A stretch of DNA of 9,336 bases from the NCBI GenBank assembly GCA_900549975.1, contig URQK01000063.1, positions 1-9,336 on the forward strand. The letters run 5' to 3'. The DNA is from an uncultured Mollicutes bacterium. Its GTDB lineage: Bacteria > Bacillota_I > Bacilli_A > RFN20 > CAG-826. The translations under genes were made by a program, and so were the position numbers. Shown here in pieces: positions 1 through 5,642 of the stretch; position 1 is the stretch's first letter, and each line of letters begins with the position of its first letter. Under the pieces are notes generated by a model. It ran no database searches. It was not told the DNA's origin and saw nothing but the letters and a program-made list of their open reading frames with translations.

Positions 1-66
1 AGAGTATCTATTTGCTTTATCTTGTATTTTATAATATTTTTTATTTGGCCAAACGAGGAGTTTTTA

Positions 67-1194
67 ATGAAAAATATGATAATAGGATTTTTTACCTATT
101 ATTTCTTTTTGCCATTTTTACTTGGAATTATTATTTTAATAGTTTGTTATAAATTAAGTTTCTTAGAAGGACTATTTTTTGCTCTATGTGCTTGGTTCGG
201 AGAGAACTTTGTATCAAGTTTGTCGGGAGACATTGTATTATTATGCGGTTTACAAGTAAGAAGTGTGGAGCATATGATTATTAGAATAGCGTTAATGGCG
301 TTTTACTGCTTTATTTATTATTTAGTTGTAGTTTATAAATCAAAATATAAGAAAACAATAAAAGTAAATAACATAGCTACTATTGTGGTCGCAATATTGG
401 GAGTAACAATTTTAACTGTTCTTGCACAATTAAAATCTGCTTATCCAGAATTAAAACAAAAAACAGTTAATATTATTGTTTATTCTTATTCCTCCATGTT
501 TTCCTTGTTTACTTTAGCGTATATGAATGGTTTATTCCAAAACGAGATTCTTAAAGAAAATGTTGGTACATTAGAAACAGCATTAAAAAAACAGGCAGAG
601 ATTTATGAGTTAAATCAAGAAAACATAGATTATATAAATATTAAACTTCATGATTTATCTAAAGAAATATCACTTATCAATAAAAGTAAGTTAGAAGAAA
701 AAGACAAAGACATAATTGATTCCGTCAGTAAAAGAATAAAAATATATAGTAATATTCCAAGAACTGGTAACGAAGCAATTGACACAATCATTGCAAGTAA
801 AAGTTTATTATTAGAAAAAGAACAAATTCGTTTTACGTGCATAGCAGATGGAAAGCTTCTTGATTTTATGCCTTCTATTGACATTTTCTCTTTGATTGGA
901 AATGCTATGGACAACGCTATTGAGGCAGAATTAAAAGAAAATAAGGATCAACGGTTAATTTCCATGCGACTATATAAAGAAGACAATTCTGTCTTTTTTG
1001 AAATGCAAAACTATTGTTCACATATTAACGAACTTGATGAAAATTTAAAAACATCAAAGAAAGATAAAAAATATCATGGGTATGGTATTAAAGGAATGAG
1101 ATATATTACTCAAAAATATCATGGGACATTTGATATTGAAAAGACAGAAGAACTATTTTGTGTATTTATTTCTATACCTTTAAATCAAAAATAA
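67..1194 (+). CDS. GHKL-type sensor histidine kinase (HPK10/AgrC-like)
   Basis: Probable membrane sensor kinase of the peptide-pheromone class, 375 residues from this start. The N-terminal ~155 residues are strongly hydrophobic, with about five or six membrane segments (clear ones near 5-27, 70-90, 101-121 and 134-155). A linker likely to be coiled (155-190) leads to an H-box NIKLHDLSKEI with candidate phospho-acceptor His195. The ATPase part has a TGN..D motif (233-239), an N-box GNAMDNAIEAE (278-288) and a G-box HGYGIKGM (337-344), as in HATPase_c_5 proteins. Related kinases often read HDLKHQI or HDxxNH at the H-box, so HDLSKEI is a divergent version that keeps His-Asp. ATG 67 was chosen because GAGGAG lies six bases upstream. 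The same frame stays open leftward to the window edge, so a longer protein cannot be excluded. Such kinases normally pair with a LytTR response regulator; none is in this window. The inducing ligand is unknown. Confidence 0.88.
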   Translation: MKNMIIGFFTYYFFLPFLLGIIILIVCYKLSFLEGLFFALCAWFGENFVSSLSGDIVLLCGLQVRSVEHMIIRIALMAFYCFIYYLVVVYKSKYKKTIKVNNIATIVVAILGVTILTVLAQLKSAYPELKQKTVNIIVYSYSSMFSLFTLAYMNGLFQNEILKENVGTLETALKKQAEIYELNQENIDYINIKLHDLSKEISLINKSKLEEKDKDIIDSVSKRIKIYSNIPRTGNEAIDTIIASKSLLLEKEQIRFTCIADGKLLDFMPSIDIFSLIGNAMDNAIEAELKENKDQRLISMRLYKEDNSVFFEMQNYCSHINELDENLKTSKKDKKYHGYGIKGMRYITQKYHGTFDIEKTEELFCVFISIPLNQK

Positions 1195-1225
1195 TACAGT
1201 TCAAGTTGTAAAAAAAACAATTAAT
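1195..1225 (+). promoter_or_regulatory. Candidate LytTR (AgrA-like) tandem binding site
   Basis: Two direct half-sites, TACAGTTCAA (1195-1204) and AACAATTAAT (1216-1225), each match 9 of 10 positions of the AgrA half-site consensus (T/A)(A/C)CAGTTN(A/G)(T/G). They begin exactly 21 bases apart, two helical turns, which is the spacing used by AgrA-type activators. They sit just upstream of the possible promoter of the LRR gene and just downstream of an AgrC-like kinase, the expected place for a cognate regulator. The region is AT-rich, so a chance match is possible. Confidence 0.35.
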
Positions 1226-1231
1226 GTTGTT

Positions 1232-1263
1232 TTGTAAGCGCTTTATTCTTTACACGCTATTAT
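1232..1263 (+). promoter_or_regulatory. Possible promoter of the LRR protein gene
   Basis: TTGTAA (1232-1237) and TATTAT (1258-1263) resemble -35 and -10 boxes but are 20 bases apart. That is too long for good basal activity but typical of promoters needing a LytTR activator. Overlap of the -35 and spacer with a cre-like site, and the tandem half-sites just upstream, support this reading. No better-spaced sigma-A pair was found between the kinase and the LRR gene. Confidence 0.25.
1233..1246. promoter_or_regulatory. cre-like site (CcpA operator candidate)
   Basis: TGTAAGCGCTTTAT matches the catabolite-responsive element consensus TGWNANCGNTNWCA at all but the last two positions and has the AAGCGCTT palindromic core. 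It overlaps the possible -35 box and spacer of the promoter for the LRR gene, a position from which CcpA would normally repress. Whether this organism has CcpA cannot be seen from the window. Confidence 0.45.
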
Positions 1264-1300
1264 TCTCTTAGAAGCGAAAAAACGCTCAGGAGGAAAAAAT

Positions 1301-2008
1301 ATGAAAAAGAACATTGCTATGAAAGGATTAGTATTTGCCGCTCTTTTAGCAGCTAATACAAGTTGTTCGGCAAAATTATTAGACTATGCAGAAGGAAAGA
1401 AAGTTTCAGAAGGATTAGCCTTTAAGTTAGCTTCGGAAATTGAAGGTGGTTTCTCTTTTGGAGATTACGTTACAGGTGATGAAGATTATTATGTTTGTAC
1501 TGGTATTGGAACTTGTACCGATGCTTATGTTGTTGTGCCTTCTACTTATAATGGAAAAGCAGTCAAAGCAATTGGAGATCAAGCATTTACAAGTAAAAGT
1601 GCTCCAGGAGTTAAAGGAATTACTTTACCAAATTCTGTTGAAGCGATTGGTAGTTTAGCTTTCCGTAACTGGGATACATCATATGAATATATTCACGCAA
1701 ACGGAATCCGTTGCTATGGCGATGGCTCATTAACTGCCACACAAGAAGAGACTTATGTTGCTTCACAGAGTGCAGTATATTTAGCAGCTATGTCATTCTT
1801 TCATGGTAAAGAAGGAGCATCTACTAAATTATGGCTTCCAAAAACTGTAAAAACTATTGGTGCTTCAGTATTCTTAGACACATCATATACTACAATTCTC
1901 TATGAAGGAAGCGCTGAGGATTGGAATAAAATAACTTTTGAATCTGGTGAATTTGATGCACAACTTCAATTTGAATATAACGTTGCATTCCCAGGTAAAG
2001 CAGCCTAA
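1301..2008 (+). CDS. BspA-like leucine-rich repeat (LRR_5) secreted protein
   Basis: A 235-residue exported protein with short BspA-type leucine-rich repeats, a family used by host-associated bacteria as surface adhesins or binding modules. The N-terminus (MKKNIAMKGLVFAALLAANT) is a signal peptide. Cys22 could be a lipid anchor, but the preceding Asn-Thr-Ser is a poor lipobox, so simple secretion is equally possible. Repeat units are visible near 77-97 (VVPSTYNGKAVKAIGDQAF), 107-121 (ITLPNSVEAIGSLAF) and 177-191 (LWLPKTVKTIGASVF). They are followed by YEGSAEDWNKI (201-211), a typical end unit of these proteins. It is small for the family and has no LPXTG motif or C-terminal anchor. The start has a perfect AGGAGG (1288-1293) seven bases upstream, implying high translation. 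Binding partner unknown. The upstream region suggests control by a LytTR regulator and by carbon status. Confidence 0.8.
   Translation: MKKNIAMKGLVFAALLAANTSCSAKLLDYAEGKKVSEGLAFKLASEIEGGFSFGDYVTGDEDYYVCTGIGTCTDAYVVVPSTYNGKAVKAIGDQAFTSKSAPGVKGITLPNSVEAIGSLAFRNWDTSYEYIHANGIRCYGDGSLTATQEETYVASQSAVYLAAMSFFHGKEGASTKLWLPKTVKTIGASVFLDTSYTTILYEGSAEDWNKITFESGEFDAQLQFEYNVAFPGKAA
1953..1981 (+). promoter_or_regulatory. Possible internal promoter for the GH3 gene
   Basis: TTGATG (1953-1958) and TATAAC (1976-1981) are 17 bases apart, giving four and five of six matches to sigma-A boxes. They lie inside the last codons of the LRR gene, about 85 bases before the GH3 start. Only 57 bases separate the two genes and most of these are hairpin, so the GH3 gene either uses an internal promoter like this or depends on read-through. 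AT-rich coding sequence often gives such matches. Confidence 0.25.
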
Positions 2009-2017
2009 TTAATTATT

Positions 2018-2050
2018 ACAAGATAGAACAAAAACTTATCTTGTTTTGTT
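2018..2050 (+). terminator. Weak intrinsic terminator or attenuator after the LRR gene
   Basis: ACAAGATA (2018-2025) pairs perfectly with TATCTTGT (2037-2044) across an 11-base loop and is followed by TTTGTT. An alternative pairing joins AACAAAA in the loop with TTTTGTT (2044-2050). The stem has only two G-C pairs, so termination is probably partial. It ends just before the ribosome-binding site of the next gene, so any transcript reading from upstream into the GH3 gene must pass it. Confidence 0.5.
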
Positions 2051-2065
2051 ACGAGGAAAGAAATA

Positions 2066-5056
2066 ATGAAAAAAAGAAAACAAATTCTTTTAGGTGCTAC
2101 AGCAACTCTTGGATGTTTGCTTGCTTTTACTTCTGTATTCACGGATTATACAAAACAATGGGAGTCAAAAATTAATGATACATTGAATATTAATAACATC
2201 CGCACAAAACAGCCTAAAGATGATACCACCGATACTAGATATTATAAATCAGAATATGGTGATGGATCTTTTTCTAAAGAAAATCAAGACTTGCTATTAA
2301 AAGATACAAAAGCACAATGCTATAACGAAGTTGCCGAAGGAGCAACTTTAATGAGAAACAAAAATAATGCTTTACCGCTTAAAACAAATGAAAGAAAAGT
2401 ATCTATTTTTGGTAATAATGCCACGAACTTTGTTTATCTACCAAGCGGTGGCGGTGAAGGAAATTCTGTTAGTGAAAATAACATGATGACTTTTGATAAT
2501 GCGTTTAGAGAAAAAGGTTTTACAATTAATCCAGTATTGTGGGATGCATATAAAAAATCTAATGTCACTCGTCATTATGATGGTGTTGATAATACAAAAG
2601 AAGATATCGGCGAAGTACCATTATCTTTTTATACTGATGAGATAAAAACTTCTTTTAAAGATTATAATGATGCCGCGATTATTGTTATTTCTCGAGAATC
2701 TGGTGAAGGCACAGATATGTGGATGAAAGATAATAATAATAATTCTAAACTTGCTCTTAGTAAAAATGAAAAAGATATGATTAGTATGGTTAAATCATCC
2801 GGCAAATTTAGCAAAATAATTGTTATTATTAACACTACAAATCAATTGGAATTAGATTGGTTAGAAGAATATGACATTGATGCATGTTTATGGACTGGCT
2901 CAGTGGGGCAATGGGGTGCAGCAGCAATTCCTGATTTATTAACAGGAGTAATTAATCCATCTGGTTCATTAGTGGATACATGGGCAAGTAATTCATTATC
3001 CGCGCCGGCTTGTGTTAATTCGGGTACAAACACTCCAAAATACACTAACTTAGATGAAATCGGAAAAACTGTTAAAGATGCAGAAGATGATTACGCATAT
3101 ATGTCTACACAAGTAGAAGGTATTTATGTTGGATATCGTTATTATGAAACAAGATATGAAGATTATATTCTAAAACAAGGAAATGCTAATTCCGTAAAAG
3201 GCTCGATATCAGGTGCATGGAATTATGCTAAAGAGATGGTTTATCCTTTTGGATATGGTTTATCATATACTTCATTTGAGCAAAAAATTGAAAGTGTTAC
3301 TGCTAATAGTGATGGTACTTTTGAAGTAAAAGTTAGTGTCAAAAATACTGGCAATACAGCAGGTAAAAAATCGGTTTTATTATATGCTCAAACACCATAT
3401 GGCACATATGAAAAAGAAAATGGTGTAGAAAAAAGCGCTATTCAACTAGTGCAATTCGGAAAAACAAAATTATTAAATAAAGGTGAAAATGAAACTATTA
3501 CTTTAGATGTCGATAAATATTTATTAGCTTCTTATGATAGAAATGAAGCAAAAACATATATCATATCAGAAGGTGATTATTATTTTGCTATTGGTGATGA
3601 TGTTCATGATGCGTTAAATAATATTCTTAAAAATAAAGGTGCAAGTGACTTGATTGATCAAGATGGTAATGATGTCGCTGGCAACATTGAACAAACCTAT
3701 CATTGGAATGAAGAGTTTGATAAAACGACATTTGCAACTTCGAAATACACAGGAAATGCTGTAACAAATGTATTTGATGAATGTGATTTAAATCATTTCT
3801 TTACTAAGCCAGCGGTAAAATATTTATCCCGTAGTGATTGGGATGCTACTTATCCAATCACCCAAACCGCTGTAGCGGCCTCAAGCGAAATGATTCGTTT
3901 GTTAAAAGGCGATTTATATACAAAACCAACAGATTCTAAATCTTTAAAATATTATCAATATGGTATTAATAAAAACATTCCTTTGATTCAATTAAAAGAT
4001 AAAGATTATGATGACCCATTATGGGAAGAATATTTATCACAGTATTCTATTGATGAATTAGCTCTTATCACAGCTGAAGCATCTGGGACTAAGGCTATTG
4101 CAAAATACATGGTACCAAATTTAAAGTTTGTTGATGGACCAATGGGTTTATGCAGTAAATTAAAATTTGATAATGAAAAATGTACTACTTATCCATCTAT
4201 GCCAATTTTAGGTGCTACATATAATAAAGAATTGATTACTAGACGCGGTGAATTAATGGGTGAAGAAAGCTTATTTGCTGGTGTCAATGTTGTTAATGGT
4301 CCAGGATTAAATCTTCATCGAACACCATTTAATGGAAGATCATGTATTTATTATTCCGAAGATGCTAACTTAACATACTTAATTGTAGAAGCTGAAAACG
4401 CTGGTATGTTAAAAAAAGGTGTTACAACCGCAGTTAAACACTTTGTATTAAATGATCAAGAATTTCATCGACAAGGTGTATCAGTATTCTTTGAAGAGCA
4501 AGGAATGCGAGAAATAGGTTTAAGAGCATTTGAAAGTTCATTAAACGCTACAGATAACACATTAGGATGTATGATGTCATTTAACCGTCTAGGCTGTGTA
4601 TCAGATAATAATGCTAGTTATGCTAAAAATCTAACAAGAAATGAATGGGGATTTAAAGGCTTCTTCCAAACAGATGCCGCACAACACTATTCTATTTATT
4701 ACGTAACTGAATTTGCATCAGGAACTGATTTATTTTCTACAGATGTTACTGCTCGTGGCGCTAAAGCTATAAGTAAATATATTCAAGACAATGATGATGG
4801 AGCATTATATGAAAAACTAAGAGACATGGTTCATCATTTCCATTATGTAATTACTAAAAATAGTGCGATGAATGGAATTTCTACAAAAACACGTATTTAT
4901 ACTGTTACGCCATGGTGGCAGAAAGCGGAATATGCGCTTATTGGGGTGCTATCAGCATTAACTCTTACTGGAATCGCTCTTATCATTCTTACTGAGATTG
5001 GAATCCTTGATAAAAATAAAAAATTATTAGCAAATGGGGGACGAATTCATGAATAA
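2066..5056 (+). CDS. Membrane-anchored glycoside hydrolase family 3 (permuted domain order)
   Basis: Probable beta-glucosidase or related exo-glycosidase, 996 residues, with GH3 domains in reversed order. The GH3 C-terminal-type alpha/beta domain comes first (about 85-400, with RESGEGTD at 210-217, NPSGSLVDTWA at 297-307 and PFGYGLSYT at 394-402). An FnIII-like domain follows (about 403-512), then the catalytic barrel (about 655-925). Barrel hallmarks are VDGPMGL (689-695), GPGLNLHRTPFNGR (745-758), YYSEDANLT (762-770) and KHFVLNDQE (791-799). The expected nucleophile is Asp870 in FFQTDAAQ, where many relatives have TDW or SDW. The acid/base is likely a Glu in the first domain, possibly in RESGEG. 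Reversed order is known from gut Firmicutes beta-glucosidases. Hydrophobic helices near 7-25 and 953-976 suggest both ends are in the membrane with the enzyme outside. Residues 515-650 match no domain I recognise. Start ATG has GAGG nine bases upstream. Exact substrate unknown. Confidence 0.85.
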   Translation: MKKRKQILLGATATLGCLLAFTSVFTDYTKQWESKINDTLNINNIRTKQPKDDTTDTRYYKSEYGDGSFSKENQDLLLKDTKAQCYNEVAEGATLMRNKNNALPLKTNERKVSIFGNNATNFVYLPSGGGEGNSVSENNMMTFDNAFREKGFTINPVLWDAYKKSNVTRHYDGVDNTKEDIGEVPLSFYTDEIKTSFKDYNDAAIIVISRESGEGTDMWMKDNNNNSKLALSKNEKDMISMVKSSGKFSKIIVIINTTNQLELDWLEEYDIDACLWTGSVGQWGAAAIPDLLTGVINPSGSLVDTWASNSLSAPACVNSGTNTPKYTNLDEIGKTVKDAEDDYAYMSTQVEGIYVGYRYYETRYEDYILKQGNANSVKGSISGAWNYAKEMVYPFGYGLSYTSFEQKIESVTANSDGTFEVKVSVKNTGNTAGKKSVLLYAQTPYGTYEKENGVEKSAIQLVQFGKTKLLNKGENETITLDVDKYLLASYDRNEAKTYIISEGDYYFAIGDDVHDALNNILKNKGASDLIDQDGNDVAGNIEQTYHWNEEFDKTTFATSKYTGNAVTNVFDECDLNHFFTKPAVKYLSRSDWDATYPITQTAVAASSEMIRLLKGDLYTKPTDSKSLKYYQYGINKNIPLIQLKDKDYDDPLWEEYLSQYSIDELALITAEASGTKAIAKYMVPNLKFVDGPMGLCSKLKFDNEKCTTYPSMPILGATYNKELITRRGELMGEESLFAGVNVVNGPGLNLHRTPFNGRSCIYYSEDANLTYLIVEAENAGMLKKGVTTAVKHFVLNDQEFHRQGVSVFFEEQGMREIGLRAFESSLNATDNTLGCMMSFNRLGCVSDNNASYAKNLTRNEWGFKGFFQTDAAQHYSIYYVTEFASGTDLFSTDVTARGAKAISKYIQDNDDGALYEKLRDMVHHFHYVITKNSAMNGISTKTRIYTVTPWWQKAEYALIGVLSALTLTGIALIILTEIGILDKNKKLLANGGRIHE

Positions 5057-5468
5057 ACAAGTTATTTCAAAATTACGTCAGCCATCTATTATTATTCAAA
5101 TTGTTGCTTTTGTTCTAAGCTTTATTAGCTTGATTTATGTGGCTAATTTTGGAAACATGATTCCGAAAGTACCAGAAGAATACAAGCCGGCATTAATCTG
5201 CTTAATTATTGGCTTGTTATTTCAAATTGGATGCATAATTATGAATGTTTATGAAGTTAAATATTCTAATTATATACGGTTGATTGTTGCAGTAATGATT
5301 GCTTTAGCGATGTCTTTATTTGCTAGTGGATCAGTTTTATCAGTCGTTGATAAAATTTATAATATTGTTATGTGGGGAGACGCTACTCAATTTTCTAAAA
5401 TTATAGGATTTGGCGCTTGCTTACTTCTTGGAACAATTGCTGATATTGTCGTATGTTGGTTTAAGTAA
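5049..5468 (+). CDS. Four-helix membrane protein of unknown function
   Basis: A 139-residue, highly hydrophobic protein with about four membrane segments (near 13-34, 49-67, 77-98 and 119-138), short loops and few charges. I do not recognise a family or catalytic motif. The start overlaps the end of the GH3 gene in ATGAATAA, so the 8-base overlap points to translational coupling and likely co-production with the glycosidase. The GGGGG run at 5036-5040 serves as ribosome-binding site. An in-frame ATG at 5034 would add five residues, but it sits on this site and has no good site of its own. The gene is followed by a strong terminator, making it the last gene of its unit. A role helping membrane insertion or stability of the GH3 enzyme, or transporting its substrate or product, is only a guess. 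Confidence 0.75.
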   Translation: MNKQVISKLRQPSIIIQIVAFVLSFISLIYVANFGNMIPKVPEEYKPALICLIIGLLFQIGCIIMNVYEVKYSNYIRLIVAVMIALAMSLFASGSVLSVVDKIYNIVMWGDATQFSKIIGFGACLLLGTIADIVVCWFK

Positions 5469-5483
5469 TAACTATCCCTCTCC

Positions 5484-5528
5484 TATCTCCAATCATTTGC
5501 GCGTGATTGGAGATATTTTTTTATTTTT
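5484..5528 (+). terminator. Strong Rho-independent terminator
   Basis: TATCTCCAATCA (5484-5495) and TGATTGGAGATA (5504-5515) form a perfect 12-bp stem with an 8-base loop, followed by seven T residues, an A and five more T. It lies 15 bases after the stop of the four-helix membrane protein gene and ends the GH3 transcription unit. Confidence 0.92.
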
Positions 5529-5570
5529 AGATAAATTAGATGTTAATTATAATATTTAATTTTAAAATTG

Positions 5571-5599
5571 TTTATAAAAATATTAAAAGTGTATATAAT
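5571..5599 (+). promoter_or_regulatory. Promoter of yfhO-like gene
   Basis: A perfect -10 box TATAAT (5594-5599) has a -35-like TTTATA (5571-5576) 17 bases upstream; TTGTTT at 5568-5573 is an alternative with a 20-base spacer. TG at 5590-5591 is near but not at the extended -10 position. It lies after the strong terminator and 43 bases before the gene, so transcription should start near 5605. A second TATAAT at 5548-5553 lacks a convincing -35. Confidence 0.6.
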
Positions 5600-5603
5600 A
5601 TCT

Positions 5604-5622
5604 TTAATCTCAAAGAGATTAA
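5604..5622. promoter_or_regulatory. Inverted repeat at the yfhO transcript start
   Basis: TTAATCTC and GAGATTAA form a perfect 8-bp inverted repeat with a 3-base centre, beginning five bases after the -10 box. It could be a 5'-end RNA hairpin stabilising the message or an operator blocking initiation. TTAACGTTAA, a perfect 10-bp palindrome (5619-5628), overlaps its right arm and the first bases of the ribosome-binding site AAGGAG (5627-5632). Confidence 0.5.
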
Positions 5623-5642
5623 CGTTAAGGAGCTAACAAAAT

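Noticed and set aside
12..35. TATAAT at 30-35 as a kinase promoter.
   Set aside because: No -35 box at 16-18 bases: the TTGCTT at 12-17 is only 12 bases away. The kinase is more likely co-transcribed with an upstream gene.
22..66. Upstream TTG start giving a kinase 15 residues longer.
   Set aside because: No ribosome-binding site lies before it, while ATG 67 has GAGGAG at six bases. The frame is open to the window edge, so a start outside the window remains possible but is unsupported.
648..914. Minus-strand reading frame opposite the kinase gene.
   Set aside because: It is antisense to conserved H- and N-box coding sequence and has no recognisable domain; a shadow.
1214..1233. Inverted repeat AAAACAA / TTGTTTT as the kinase gene's terminator.
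   Set aside because: One G-C pair only and no clean U-tract after it. It overlaps the regulatory half-sites, and the symmetry may be a by-product of A and T runs.
1440..1658. Second reading frame inside the LRR gene.
   Set aside because: It overlaps clear LRR repeats in another frame and its translation has no family features.
2114..2116. Cys17 of the GH3 protein as a lipoprotein site.
   Set aside because: The context ATLGC lies in the middle of the hydrophobic segment and lacks a proper lipobox; a plain membrane anchor fits better.
2730..2746. AAT trinucleotide run coding for an Asn stretch.
   Set aside because: Four or five units in an AT-rich coding sequence, likely a surface loop; no sign of a phase-variable repeat.
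2842..3045. Minus-strand reading frame inside the GH3 gene.
   Set aside because: It lies opposite conserved GH3 C-terminal-domain motifs and has no start signal or domain of its own.
5034..5048. Earlier ATG for the four-helix membrane protein.
   Set aside because: The ATG abuts the G-run that serves as ribosome-binding site for ATG 5049 and has no site of its own; it adds only five charged or polar residues.
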